From Cricetomys ansorgei (lineage: Eukaryota > Chordata > Mammalia > Rodentia > Nesomyidae): a stretch of DNA of 64,000 bases. Shown in pieces: positions 45,380 through 58,389 of this stretch (position 1 is the stretch's first letter; every line of letters begins with the position of its first letter). The stretch lies in assembly GCA_026225945.1 (NCBI GenBank), contig JAMJFZ010004031.1, forward strand, positions 3,316,001 through 3,380,000. The letters run 5' to 3'. The notes below the pieces were generated by a model. The model was not told the DNA's origin and searched no databases. It was given only the letters and a program-made list of their open reading frames with translations. The position numbers and the translations under genes were made by a program.

Positions 45380-46905
45380 AGTTTCACTGCAAATGCCTCC
45401 AGTGAAGTATAAAACCTAGAAAAAAGAAAAGAAGAAGAAGAAGAAAAGAAAAGAAGAAATCTGAACTGGAAAGCATAGCATAAGTTGTTCCTTCTGCCAA
45501 CATCTCATAGCTGAGAAATTGAATTAGATTGTATAACAAAATCTATTTTGACATTTAGTTATAAGCCATATTAATCTTTTTTATGATGAGATAAAATTTC
45601 ACAGCTTTCTCTCTTTTATTACCAGAATCAATGAATATGTTAAAATTCTGTCTCTGGACATTGTCACAATACAATCTCTAGTGTAGTTTCACATTTTTAA
45701 AGTGAACTAAATGCTTTTATATACTACAAACTAAATTACCTTTAAAGAAGGGTTTTACTCATTTCCTTTTCCTCCCTTCCATCATCTTTTTCTCCCTTCC
45801 TCCCTCCCTCCATTTCTCCCTTCTGAGGAGAAGATGCATAAGAGTTTCCATAGAAACTCAAGTTTACAATAAATAATGATTTACTTTATTTGGCAATAAT
45901 TTATTTAATAATATTTTAATTAATAATAAAAGAGGTGATCCAGGAAGAAATTTTCTAGCTGTATCTTTACTGGAACTTGAATTTTGAGAACTCTTCTAAT
46001 ACTTGATAAACAAGACCTCTGAGTATTCAGATCTTACATCAAACATTTACTTTAGTAGCTTTTCCCAAGTAGTTGATCTTCTTTCATCTCCGGCTTCATC
46101 ACTTACATCTTTGGGATGTCTGCAGCCTGCTGTTGACTTTTTAAGCATATCACCGATGTGCCATAATTTTGAAGAATGTTATTTGATGCTGTAAAATTCA
46201 TTGCTTTTGAGACAGGCTAGATTCCAGAAAGGAAGAGGCAATTGCATGGTGTCTGGAGGCTAATTTCTAAGCAGAACATTTTACCATGTGACTTCCTGTC
46301 ACAGCAGTGACAGTCAGAGTAGCCTAGGACAGCATTCTACACTTAAAGGATACACTAACTGTCCTCTGCTTCGCTAATGGCATCTCCCTGTCATTAGCCT
46401 TGCACTACTGGTGTTCCCAGAAGACATATGTAACACCACAGCACATCCCTAAACCCCACAGAGGGACAGGAAAGAGGCATGGACCCTATTTCCCACTTGG
46501 ATCATGAACAAGCATCCCCTCCATGAAGCTTGTCCAGGAAAAGTGCCGTTCCTAACCCCTAGTTGCATGACTGACTCCTAGTAGCCCAGATTATTCTCTC
46601 AAGTGGATACTTCTGTGTTCAAGGCTCTCTCCTAGTTCTTTTCTTGACCATGGCTCTGAGTTCTTTCTCTGACAGTCATGAAAACATGGAAATACTCTCC
46701 AGATATTGGTCTCTCTGACATCTCCCTGCTCCCTACAGCCATGCTTCATCTACTATTCCCATCATGGTATTCTGAAAACTAGTTCTGTGAACCAGATTAT
46801 TATTTCCCAAATGGGAGTTCTGTTGTCACTCAAGTCAAGGAAATGTAGGAACTTTACTTCCCTATATGTAAATAAAGCATATTAACATTTGAAAAGTGCA
46901 TCATC
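45380..46905. other. Intergenic, unassigned
   Basis: Includes an AAG-rich run (45419-45459). The stretch 46600-46860 is pyrimidine-rich and may be an eroded L2. No gene recognised. Confidence 0.55.
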
Positions 46906-46907
46906 TT

Positions 46908-47072
46908 GGGGCATCATGGTGATTCATGCCCTTAAGCCCAGTGCTCAGGAGGCAGAGGCGGGCAGATCTCTCTGAGTTCCAGGCCAGTCTGCTCAATATA
47001 GTGAGTTCCAGGACAGCCAGAGCAACACAGTGAGATCTTGTCTCAAAAGACAAAGGCAAACAAGCAAAACCT
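46908..47072 (+). repeat. B1 SINE
   Basis: Sense B1 from 'ggggcatcatggtgattcat' through 'gagttccaggacagccagag' to an A-rich tail. Confidence 0.85.
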
Positions 47073-47079
47073 TAAATTT

Positions 47080-47275
47080 GGGGGCTAGAGATATGGCTCA
47101 GCAGTTAAGAGCACTGGATGCTAGTCCAGAGGACCTGAGTTCAATTCCCAGCAACACATGGCAGCTCAGAACTGTCTGTAACTCTCGTTCCAGGGGATCA
47201 GATACCCTCACTCGGGCATACATTCAGGCAAAACATCAAACATACATAAAACAAAAAATAAATTATAAATAAATA
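47080..47275 (+). repeat. B2/B3-type SINE
   Basis: Starts with the tRNA-derived head 'ggggctagagatatggctca', has A- and B-box-like blocks ('gacctgagttcaattcccag') and an A/T-rich tail. It lies directly behind the B1. Confidence 0.85.
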
Positions 47276-47279
47276 GTAC

Positions 47280-47740
47280 ACGTTTATTTAATAGTCATCA
47301 CAGAGAAGTTCAGCCACTCTTGTTCACCATGAGCATGCTGGGAAGATGTCTTGTTCTATCTGTTTTCCCATTTCCATCTAGTTTGATTGAGAGCAGAGCT
47401 AGATAGAATTCTTTCCCTTTTAGCAGCTGTAAAGCAAGGCTTTGCAGACATGCCCCAGCTGCCTTTCTCTGAGGAGCCTTTTTGGACAGCCAGGAAATGT
47501 GAGCAGTGTTGGATACCAGGCAAGGGAAGAGATGATAACAGGAATGGTATATTAGACTACAGTTGAGCCAACCTTGACTTTCATATGTCAGATAACTTCA
47601 GAGCATGACTGGTAAGGACTGAAATGGGGGAGGATAGCTTCCAGGAAGGCATCTAACAAAGCCTGTTGGAAACTTTCAGAAAGGAATTACATTCACTGCT
47701 CTTGTACTGGCTCAGGTACCTTTTCTCATCTCAGCAAAAG
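47280..47740. other. Intergenic, unassigned
   Basis: Nothing recognised. Confidence 0.55.
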
Positions 47741-47744
47741 CTTT

Positions 47745-47993
47745 TTGACTGATGCCTCCATTCTTGTTTCCTTTGTCAGTCCTCCACGCAGCTGCTGCAA
47801 TGCACATTTAAAGGCTTAAAAAGTATCCAGTGATGTTACTTCCCTGCTCAAACCCTTTCAATGCCTTTCCCTTTTATTGAACTACATTCTATCCCCTTGG
47901 GCACAGGTAAAAGGTTCTGTGCATCTTCACAACTTCATCTCATGCTTTGTTTGTTTCAGTCTAGTCCTGTTTTCTTTGTGTTTCTACACAGAG
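47745..47993 (+). repeat. L2 LINE remnant, left of the CA array
   Basis: 'agtcctccacgcagctgctg', 'ttacttccctgctcaaaccc' and 'tttcaatgcctttccc' match the L2 body. Related sequence may resume at about 48790-48880. Confidence 0.6.
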
Positions 47994-48788
47994 ACGCACA
48001 CACATGCACAAACACACACACACATACATATCACACAGCGACACACACATATCACATAGAGACACACGCATGCACGCACACATGCACACACACATCACAC
48101 AGACACACACAATTGTACACATACACATGCACACATACATGCATACACACACATATCACACACAGACACACACACATGCACACATACATGCGTACACACA
48201 CACATCACACACAGACACACACACATGCACATACACATACACACTTGCACACATACACACACACATATCACACACAGACACACACATGCACACACACATG
48301 CACACACACACGCATACACACACACATATCACACACAGACACACACATGCACATACACACTTGCACACATACACACACATATCACACACAGGCACACACA
48401 CATGCACATACACACTTGCACACATACACACACATATCACACACAGGCACACACACACGCATACACACACACATATCACACAGGCACACACATATCACAC
48501 ACAGACACACACACATGCACACACACATGCATATACACACACACATACACACACACATATCACACAGACACACACATATCACACACAGACACACACACAT
48601 GCACACATACATGCATACACACACATATCACACACAGACACACACACACATGCACATACACACTTGCACAAATACACACACACACATGCACACATACATG
48701 CATACACACACATATCACACACACACACACATGCACATACACACTTGCACACATACACACACACACAGACACACAGACACACACACAC
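47994..48788. repeat. Complex CA-rich minisatellite, about 795 bp
   Basis: Irregular units are marked by the recurring word ATATCACACA(CA)G, each followed by CA, GCACATACACACTTGCACAC or ATGCACAC variants. Unit length ranges from about 20 to 85 bp. Long Thr/His-rich and Cys/Val-rich frames across it are artefacts of the repeat. Confidence 0.95.
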
Positions 48789-48789
48789 C

Positions 48790-49990
48790 TTTCTGTTTTC
48801 TGCCCAGGCAACTTCTTCCTGCTTTTCATGCTTCATACACAGTGCTAATATGTGACCTCAGTATCAGACCCCTGATCAGTCAAAGATTCCTGCTTTAGTA
48901 TTTAAATACGATATTCTGTTGAATATTTTTGGCTTTATTTTGTGCCAGTTCTACTTCAAGTATCAAAGCATGAACTGACCTTGTCTATGAGTGATCATCA
49001 CTTAGAATAAAATCCTACATTGTGAACTTGAAGATATTTGTGGAACAAATGAGTGAGAGCTACAAAGTTTGTTACAAGAGAAGGTGATGTGTTTCTTGTA
49101 ACAAACGTAGTAGTAGAAAATAACTGAAGACTTCTACTGTGAAATTCTGAGTGGCAAAGATTTCATTAGGATTTTTTTTTTCTCATCAAAACCTGAGGTC
49201 AAGGCTATTAACAAAACAAAATGAACTTGCAAAACTTCATTTCAAAGTTCTGTGCCTTCAATCCCATTTAGACCTCTGCCTGAAACCTTTGCTTGTGCAT
49301 GTAGTGTTACATACAACACTAATATGTGAATGTTGGATAAATTTACATACAACAGTAACATGTGAATGTTGGAATAAGACATTTTCTGCATCAGTGCAAA
49401 TGAAGAATGTCCTTCAAAGTCTTATGATCAGGGGACTGGTTCTGAAATTATATCACATATTGAGATGGTAAGAAAACTGAATTATAAGCGGTGGCACCTT
49501 CCAACTACTAACTGGATTTTGAATTTCAGTATTACATTCCTCCAAATTTCCTCCTTAGAATACATTTTCTAAGATGTTAAAATTCAAGTCTAGATTATTC
49601 ATTAATTTAGCAGGCAGTTTGTCTGGGTCGTGCATTGTTTTATACATGAGGAACACAAACTAATTTTCCTTATGTGCATTTGAGCGTAGATGATATGGTC
49701 AGATCTTAACACTTGGTTTGATTTCTCTTCTGCTTTTAAAGCTTACTTATCTATCATACCTTGTCTCTTACTCGAAATATCAAAATAAGGGGGCAAAATT
49801 TCTAATAGAAGTCAGATGAAAAACTTGGAACTAATTAAAGGCACCTGTTCTTAACTTAAAGCCTTACTTTTCAAGCTGCTAAAAATTCAAATTACTACAC
49901 TACACAAACTTACTTTTCAAAAAGTTTATAGTTGTGTCAAGAACTTGATGATAGATGTTCAAGTTAAATGTGCACCATGAAGAATGCTTT
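48790..49990. other. Intergenic, unassigned
   Basis: No gene recognised. A local duplication of 'acatacaac...aatgtgaatgttgga' is seen at 49311-49375. Confidence 0.55.
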
Positions 49991-49994
49991 ATAT

Positions 49995-50292
49995 GACTGG
50001 GGAAATAACTTAACTGGTAAAGCACTTGCTTTGTAAGCAAAAGGGCTCAAATTCAATCCCTGCAACCCAAGTAAAAAGCCAGGAGTACTGGGGAAGCAGA
50101 AACAAAGAGTTCCATGGGCTCATTGACCAGCCAACTCACTCGATGAGTTTCAGTCCAGTTACAGACCTTGTCTTTAAAATTGGGTGGTGGGGAGTGAATT
50201 ACAAATGAGAGACATCTGAGATTATTCTCTGGCTTCCATGTGAACATGCACAAACATGTTGATATTAACACACACACACACACACACACACA
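49995..50292 (+). repeat. B4 SINE with (CA)n tail
   Basis: ID-like head 'gactggggaaataacttaac', B1-like middle and 'ctctggcttccatgtgaac' before a CA run (50269-50292). Confidence 0.75.
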
Positions 50293-50294
50293 AA

Positions 50295-52400
50295 TGCTTT
50301 ATCTATTTTCTTCATGCCCTGGACACATCACTTTCCTTTTGGACAGGAGTCAGCATTCCAGTCTGTCCTCCAGGGTCCCTTCTTTACCTCCTCCTCAGGA
50401 AGTCACATGAGCCCATGCTGTGCTTTAGTTTCTTTTCCTCATGCTCCTGGCTTTCTTGAAATCATCCCCCCTCCCCCAACCTTGAGTCTTGCTGCATTTA
50501 CCTTTGGTATCTGGTTCTTTCGAAAGGCTCTGGTTAACACAGTTTTTCAAATGCTCCTGACATTTCTTCTCTTAACAGCCCTTATTTTCGCCAACGGTTG
50601 AGTCTCAGCCCAAACACATGGACTGGAAGGAGTTCACAGATCCTCTAGAGCTAGTCTAGAATATTCTACAATGCTAGCCTTTCTCTTGTGCATGACAAAG
50701 ATCTTCCTTGGAGATTCTCAGGCTAGATCCAAGTGCAGATTCCCCTTTCAAAACAGAAAGGAAGCAGAAAGTAGTCTAGGTTCTTCAAATAGTCTCTTAG
50801 CTACTTTGTCTCTAAATTACTAAAAGTATGGAATTATTTGAAATTTAATCAGAAAAACCATCTTAATTTATTATTCCAAACAGTCTTGAAGTAAATAAAT
50901 AATTAGCAACTGCTATCTACTCTTTGTGACTGAGTTTATGTTAACTAAGGAGACTGAGCGACTTATCAAAGGTTTCATGCATTTTAATACTTCCATAGAC
51001 TGTCCTGTTCAGTGAGTCTTTCTGAGAACAGAAGTGAAGCTCCAGCCCTGGCGCTGTTCAAAGACAGCTTAGTTTGGCTGCAACCTATTGGTAGATTCTG
51101 CCAAAGATTAGTTTGGAGGGAGAAAGAGGTTAGGAGCTAAGTGTTCATTCTAAAACTTAAGATAATTTTCTTCGTTAGTGTAAAATAACTAATATGCTAC
51201 ATTTGGATTCTTGATATTCAATTGTAGTACAATATGATATTGTTAATACTCTAGAGGCACAGCCTGACAACTAAATGAATTATTTAATTATTTTATATAT
51301 ATTAAAATCTATAAAACATTCATCAACACACTCAAAGACATAAATCAAGGGTAAAGAGAAACTCCTGACTGATTGCTACCATTCAAATCCCTGACACAGT
51401 AGTACGAATGATCATATCAGGTTCTGAACTACTGACATGCATCACTGCCCACAATGCAATGCAGAAACGCGAGATACACACACAATCAAACAATGAGCAG
51501 AAGAAAATATTTGTATTTCTCTGGAAAAAAATGGTTTAACTTTTCAAATCTCGCATATTATTCTGTTCAGAAATCAATCCTCTGAGAGTAATCTATGATC
51601 TCATTAATTTATTCATAGGTACCAACTTTAATAAAGGGAAATGAAGCACTCACAGTTGAATCTTAAGACTTGATTATGATTTTACTTTGTCTAAGGCCAG
51701 GCTCCTAATACTTGGAGGAAATGCTCATTGCTACGGTGTTGAAAAGATGATGGAACAGCTCTACCTTTTCCCTATGTGATGGAATTGGGAAATGTTCAGA
51801 CAAGATGCCTTGTGTTCGGGTTGCAGGTATTCACCCAAGCTTCACTGAAAAACAGACTAGTTTGTGTTAAGACATTGAGTTTCTATCAACACAGAAAGCA
51901 TTTGAAAACATGCCGAAGTATACCAAAAAGTCCAAGAAGAAATGAAGTTTATTTTTCAGGCTTCTCCAATATAAAATTGATGATTATTCAAATCAGGCCT
52001 AAGAAGCAGTTTGATTTTGCATAAAGTGTGGGGCTGGATTGGGGGAGAAAAGCACAGAGTAACATGACTGGTGTAGGCTTAGGTCTGGAGGACTATTTTT
52101 AGGCACTAAGTGGTTGACAGAAACTTGTTTTCCCACAAGCAAAGGCTCCCATGCTTGGCTTGCCCTCTGATAGGAAACCATGTACCCTCTCTTCTTTTAA
52201 TGGCATGTTGCTTCTTGCGTTTTTAGACAACACTTTCCTCCTAATAAATTTAGATCATGGGTAGTTTTTAGTGGTTTGAGACATGCTTTCTTTGCAATGC
52301 ACCTAGGAATTTTTAGTTCCTGTAGATCATTAAATTGATAGTTATTACAGTGGGCATGTGGAAGGGATTGTCAAGATACCAAATTTGATTTTGATGTTTG
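50295..52400. other. Intergenic, unassigned
   Basis: The first 300 bp are pyrimidine-rich and may be old LINE. No gene recognised. Confidence 0.5.
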
Positions 52401-52401
52401 C

Positions 52402-52404
<3 letters not shown>

Positions 52405-52445
<41 letters not shown>
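52405..52445. repeat. (CA)n microsatellite
   Basis: About 20 CA units without interruption. Confidence 0.97.
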
Positions 52446-52446
<1 letters not shown>

Positions 52447-52760
52447 CACATACACATTCTTTATTGCCCTTGAACTCCAAAAGTTAATTTTTGGCTTTGT
52501 GTTCTGTTATTTGTATGACGTGAGCAGTCGTTCCCATGAGCCACAAGGTTAGGTGTGCATAGCAACTTTGTGGAACAAACTTTGTAGTCTCTGAAACGAA
52601 CACACACAGAGTCACTTTCAGCTTTTCAAATATAGTGATTTGACACTGGGCTTAGTCTCAGTTGTTCACAGGCTGAAGAAACACCAATGCTAACCCGAAG
52701 GAAACTTAGTAAACAAGCGTTTTCTATGCAGAGACTGGACTCAGGATATCAGAAAGTGTT

Positions 52761-53030
52761 CTATAAATCCCACTGGTCGAATAAGACCACCACAATTGAG
52801 CCAAATTTGAAGCAAGCTTTAATTAAATTAATTAAATACTGGCCAGTAAGATGGCCTCTGGGAAGGTCCATTCTCCCATAGACTATACCTGCCACTTCTG
52901 GAGTTCTCACAGAATGGCACCTAGTCACATGGCACAGATGCTTAAAAAAACCAGAACCCATAAGGCTATGTACTTCCCACAAGGTCCAATCAGTGACAAG
53001 CATCTACCCTGACCTACTTCCTGTCTGGGC
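52761..53030 (-). repeat. Unclassified dispersed repeat, copy 2
   Basis: Reverse-complement partner of 18117-18395 (see that entry). It directly abuts an L1 fragment on its right. Confidence 0.75.
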
Positions 53031-53034
53031 CTTC

Positions 53035-53290
53035 TGTTCTGTTCCATTGATTTACATATCTGTTTTATGCCATTACCATGTTGTTTTTATTGCCATGGCT
53101 CCGTAGTATAACTTGAAATAAGTGACAGTGATAATTCCAACATCATTCTTTTTGCCTAGGGTTGCTTTGGCTCTCTGGAGTCTTTTGTGCTCCTCAGTAA
53201 GTGGATTGAGGATGTTTCCTCTGTGACTATGAAGAACTGTACTGGTGTTTCGATGGGGATTGTCTTCTATCTAAGATTGCTTTTGATAAC
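53035..53290 (-). repeat. L1 LINE ORF2 fragment
   Basis: 'gttccattgatttacatatc', 'ccatgttgtttttattgcc' and 'cgatggggattgtcttctat' are antisense ORF2 landmarks. Broken, non-coding. Confidence 0.75.
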
Positions 53291-53294
53291 ATAG

Positions 53295-55040
53295 ACAAAG
53301 GTACACGGGATATGATGACATTCCTGGAAAACTCATTTCTTCACTTTCGCTCTTCCCTCACCTACTTGGTCAGTGCGTAGCGGCACTTGGAGAGGACTGC
53401 TCCCGGGACTCACTCATCAGTAAAGGTCAGAGGTGTATCTGTGTCTCTCACAGACCTAAGCATTGTTTCCTTAGCTCCAAGGCAACCGTTCTATCATCTC
53501 CTTGACTAAAAGCCATCTCCAGAGCAGGGATGAGAGGGGAAGGGAACCGAGTATAACCGGGACAGAATACACACCCTTGACTTAGAAGGCAACGTCGTCT
53601 TAACAGAAAACACAAATGTGCCTGTCAGTAGGGCAGCATCGTTGCTCTCTCTGTCTCGGGTGGCCCATGTTAGCTCAGGACTTCTTACCTAACACTGAAA
53701 GAAATCTTGTGATACAGATTGACCACATCTTAGTAGGTTGCATTTTGTAAAGGGGGAAGCTGAGATATGTAAAGGTCAGTAGGAACGCCAGATCACAAGG
53801 TGAGTATGCAGCTTTCCAATTCTGCATGCCACAGGTAGACAGAGAAGACAACCTAGTTACTTTTTAATATTACATTATCTCTTTTGCATTCAGAGCCCTC
53901 TATTATTTCTGAGTCACGCATATTTAATATAATATAATGATAATGAATTTAACAGTTTAATATGGCCTAAATGGCTAAAAATGATTTTTATTAATGACTA
54001 TTAACATTAGGAAATAATCAGAATCCATTACTTACAAGTGGCATATTTTTCCTGTACAGGAAACTCATTTAAATAGTCATTTGCAGCAAAATCTGCCATA
54101 ATAATCTCCCAAGTAACCAAAGTCATTAGTTTAGAGATGTGAAAAAACAAATACTTGAAAAGCCAGTAAATTATATTTTCGATTACTTGACTAACAAGAA
54201 GAATGACTTACACAAGCAATTTATCAAAGATCTGTTCTCACTGCATACCAAACTATGAAAAAACATTGTCAAAAATGGTGTCTGCCACTGGTGTTAAGGA
54301 GATCCTGTAAGATATAAAAAGCAAAACTCACTGCTGAACTAGCAGATAAAAATCAATTATGGTATAGAACGAAACCTAAACTCTTCTACCCCACCTCTAG
54401 TACTTTTCATATAGCTCTTTCTGTGAAGGTTTTTAAAACTAGGGCTCCACAAGACCTCACAGAGACACCTTAATACTACAGCTATTGTTTTAAAGTAGAC
54501 ACAGCTGTACTGTATATTGGTGGGTTTTGTTTGTAGTTTTTGGAGTAGTATTTGTAACATGTTTGCAACTGAGCATCAAATGGATTGATGTATTTGACGT
54601 AATTTTCTTAGTTATTTTCCCTATGGAGACCCTGGCAGGGATAATGCCTTGAAAGGTCTTCAAAAGCCTCAGTGAAGGCTATAGATAGCAAGAAAGTCAC
54701 TTATTTATCCTCTGGAGGGCCATTGTCTCTGGAATCTCTTTCATCTGACAAACCCTGGCTTATCCAGATTCTCTTTCCAAGACACTGTAGCAGAGTACTC
54801 CTGGCATCTCTGTCTCCTCCGGCTGTTATCACAGAGAGCTAAATGCCACCTCTGACTACCTCTTACTAAACTCCAAATCTGCAAGGATCCCCAGAGCTGA
54901 TATTTCCTGCCATTCTGGTAGGAAATTGACGTCTGGTTTTTAATTATCGTCATGCTTAAATTTTTACTCAGTTTATGTGTGTAATATAATTTTTTAACTA
55001 TACAGTTATGTGACCATCCGTGCAGTCTGATTCTTTTTAA
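53295..55040. other. Intergenic, unassigned
   Basis: No gene or clear repeat recognised. Confidence 0.55.
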
Positions 55041-55043
55041 CAT

Positions 55044-55046
<3 letters not shown>

Positions 55047-55089
<43 letters not shown>
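55047..55089. repeat. (CA)n microsatellite
   Basis: About 21 CA units. Confidence 0.97.
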
Positions 55090-55091
<2 letters not shown>

Positions 55092-55639
55092 CCTTGTTTT
55101 AAAATGAAAACAAAGATTAAATAATTCCCATCTAAGAATACAATATAAACTGCAAATGTGAAGTTATTATTTAATTCACAGATTATTTTTAGTTAGAGTA
55201 ATGGGCAGACAGCTCGGTTCTCACTGAGCTGACAACTTCTTTGAATAGAATATAGTGCTCTGAGTTTATTTTTAAACTGTGGAGATAGAGTTTTGTCTAG
55301 TTATTCTCATATTGTATCAGAATGTCTGAAACTAAACAAGATTTCTCCTCAGGTAAAATTCATATCTACACAAAATTATTGTCCAAGCAGACCTTTGATC
55401 ATGCTGAGAAATAAGGTTGTTTTCTCTCTGGAGCACTGAGGAGTTACAAGGCTAGACCTATTTGGATCAATACTTCAGCTTGAGAGACTAAGACCAACTG
55501 CTGAACAGAGACAACTGTCCTTGTGGCAATCTATCTACAGCACCAGACCTGGAAATGCCACCAGCTAATTCCAGCAGCTTCCTCTAAGCAGGCCATAACT
55601 CCATGGAGATTGAGAACACTCCTATGCTTTCTTTTTCTT

Positions 55640-55785
55640 TTCTTTCCTTTTTCTTTCTGCTTGACCCGACCTGCAACTCTATGTAGATCAGGTTGGCCTC
55701 GGCCCTGCAGTGATCCTCCAGTCTCATCCCGCCGAGTGTTAGGATTACAGGAAGTATGTGCCATTACACAGAGCTCATACTGTGA
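55640..55785 (-). repeat. B1-like SINE, worn
   Basis: 'ctctatgtagatcaggttgg' through 'gttaggattacaggaagtat' follows antisense B1/proto-B1, behind a T/C-rich run. Confidence 0.55.
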
Positions 55786-55814
55786 TTTGCAATCGAAAAA
55801 TTTTCCTTCTGTCT

Positions 55815-56110
55815 TAGGTTTCCAAGATTTCTCTAACAAAGTACTCAAAACCGCTGTGTAAAACAACTGAGATTTATTCTTCCATGGCTCTGGAGGCAGA
55901 ATTCTGAAATCAAGGTGTTAACCTGGCCCTGTTCCCTCTTGGTCTCTGAATAAAACCCTTCTTTACTTCCTTGGTTTTGAGAGCAGCAGCTGGATCTCGG
56001 CATTCGGCAGTCGAGTCAAATGCTTCTGTATATGCCTCACGTGGTGTCTCCAGCTGGGCCTAGGACTCGTTCTAATCTGCAAAGGTCCTTTTCTCTAAGG
56101 AAGTTACACG
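55815..56110. repeat. Old mammalian repeat of the 'ttctggaggc' type
   Basis: 'aaaacaactgagatttattc', 'ggctctggaggcagaattct' and 'aaatcaaggtgttaacctgg' follow a common mammalian repeat whose catalogue name I cannot give with confidence. Confidence 0.5.
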
Positions 56111-56114
56111 CAGT

Positions 56115-57735
56115 GTAGGAAAGAGGAATTACACATACCTTGTGAGATGGCAAGTCACCCACAATGAACCTTTTTAGGAATCCTTCATTTCATTCACATC
56201 CCTCTGTGGAAGAGTCTAAAGACCTTTCTAATCCTAAGAGTGCCTCACGTTTTCTGATCAGGATGAAGCTGGGTTTTACGACACACTGCTTTGAGATAGC
56301 GGTGTGGTACAGTGGCAAAGCAGCCCTTTGTCACTTGTCAAGGCTGTGTGTGAGTCTCACATCTCACACTGCGAAAGAAAAGTGAGAGCTAATAGAAAAA
56401 CTGATTTTTAAATGCATCAATATTTTCGTGGATCACATTTAATATAGACTGTCATTCGTGCTCTGGTTTTAACACATACGCAAGGGTTCAGACATCCATC
56501 CTTTAACTTCTTCCTTCAATAATGCTTCGTAACATAGCAGCTTCATTCTGCCTTTGAAGGTGATACAGTTTCCATGGAAACAAGCACTGCAGCTCTGGTT
56601 AGATAAGGTGTGCACGTCCCATGTACTCAGCTGTCAGCCCACGTGCCATAGTTTTCCTCATTAGCTTCTCTAGGCATTACTGACCAAGATTTGCATAGCA
56701 ACCTAACAGTGATGTTGTGATTTTGGCAGGCACCTAAAGTCTATTTTGTTGTAACAGGATGTTCAATGGGTGCTTCCTGTTTGGGTTTCAGTAACACCTG
56801 CAAATGGGGTGCTAACCGACTTCAGCTGGATGAGTACAAGGACAAGCCTTTGCCACCTTTAATTATCTACTGGAATCTCTTTTCTAAAGAAATTCAGGAA
56901 GCTCAAGAGAGGAAAATTTGTTACAGGAAGATTGTCTAGGGAAGCATGTCATAGAGGGTCTGAAAGGTTCATCTTTGTTACCTCAAGTAAAGCATGAGGG
57001 GCTTCAAGGCTTCCCTATGTGACTCCAGATCTCTTGAGCATGGTGGGCTACATCAGTCAAAAGCAGCTGCGGGCAGGTGGGAGGCTAAAATGACTCACGG
57101 TGACAGAGAAAAGTGCTGCTCTTAAAATAACTCCGTAGCCTGCAGAGACTGGATGGAGAGTACATGAAAGAACCACGGGGAATCTGCCTGCTTCCTGTAA
57201 AAAGATGATGGGGGCGGGGCTGAGAGAGGTCTCTGCAGAAAGTCTCCACCCACTTGCCTAGATGTTCAGGGCCAAAGGACATAAGACAGGGAGCCAGCTA
57301 GAGAGGCTGAGATGTACAGAAGAGGTCTTTGTTGGTGAGAAGCCTCAGGAACGTCTCCAAGAAGAGCTCCCTAATGAGAGAGTCCCTTCAACTTTATATG
57401 ACATTTACCTTCTGGCAGGAGGGAAACACTAGGCCCACAAAGCAGCTTCAAATTGCTGTGGAGGGAAAATAATCCAGTCGTTTTCTTGTTTGTAAATGTC
57501 TTTACTGTACTTTTTAACATGTAGTAGGTGTTCTTGTGTCAGGTCATGATTAAATTCTTATGAAGGGCGAGTCTGTAGAAGTCATAATTCTCTGTCAAAG
57601 GAATCATGTACATGTGCACAGACCACCGACACTTAAATGAGATAAACATTTTGCTCTGTATCTTAAGTGACCTGTCAGTAAATAAATACTGATTACATGG
57701 TGCCACTCCTGAGCTGGCACCTGGGTTGTATAAGG
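56115..57735. other. Intergenic, unassigned
   Basis: Contains the palindrome at 56568-56581. No gene recognised. Confidence 0.55.
56568..56581. promoter_or_regulatory. RFX X-box-like palindrome
   Basis: GTTTCCATGGAAAC is a perfect 14-bp palindrome close to the RFX X-box consensus GTTRCCATGGYAAC (two mismatches). Confidence 0.4.
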
Positions 57736-57739
57736 ATGC

Positions 57740-57925
57740 AGGCTGAGCAAGCCATGAGGAGCAAACTAATCAGCCGCATTCTCCTGTGGCCTTGACTTCA
57801 GGTTCTGCCTTGACTTCCCTTCCTGATAGACTGTGATGTAGCACTGTAAAAAGAAATAAACTCTTTCCTCTCCAAGTAGCTTTTGGTCATAATATTTTAT
57901 CACAGCGATAGAAACCAAAAACACC
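57740..57925. repeat. Common muroid dispersed repeat (LTR-like), copy B
   Basis: Contains AATAAA (about 57855) followed by 'gtagcttttggtcataat' and 'tcacagcgatagaaacc', a block shared in inverse with the start of copy A at 33727. Confidence 0.65.
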
Positions 57926-57929
57926 CAGA

Positions 57930-58385
57930 ATCTCAGAGTAGAAAGGATTTCAAAATTCTGGAGTGAGCAGGCCTTCTCTGTTGTGCAATAAAGCTCTGAA
58001 GCTCTCTGCCCATTCAAACAGAAAAGTAGTGGAGATGCGAATTCGCCTGGCTTGCTCTTCAGTGAGCCGTCTCATCAGAGAGGGGGCGGAGCTCATGCCC
58101 CTGTCTGTCCAACATCAGTATCAATCTTTCCTAGGAGTCGGCATTTAGGCAGCAGCTCAGGAAAGGAAGCCAGGTCCCCGGGCACTGCTCTTAGAGTCAG
58201 GGTCAGGCCACACGCTTCGAGGCACCAAGAATTATTGCTTCCTGAGAAACCGTGGTGGTATCTCTGTCCCACCCTCCATCCCAAACTGAGATGCTATGAT
58301 CTTAGCACAGTCTTTCATTTTCTTTACCAATTTTCTTATAGATAAATTCCTCTTTCCAACTTCCTTATTCTAGAAAATGATAGTA
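57930..58385. other. Intergenic, unassigned
   Basis: Slightly GC-richer, no gene recognised. Confidence 0.5.
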
Positions 58386-58389
58386 GTAT

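Noticed and set aside
47861..48898. 345-residue Thr/His-rich open frame and similar overlapping frames
   Set aside because: Composed almost wholly of the CA minisatellite, open in several frames on both strands. There is no evidence of a gene.
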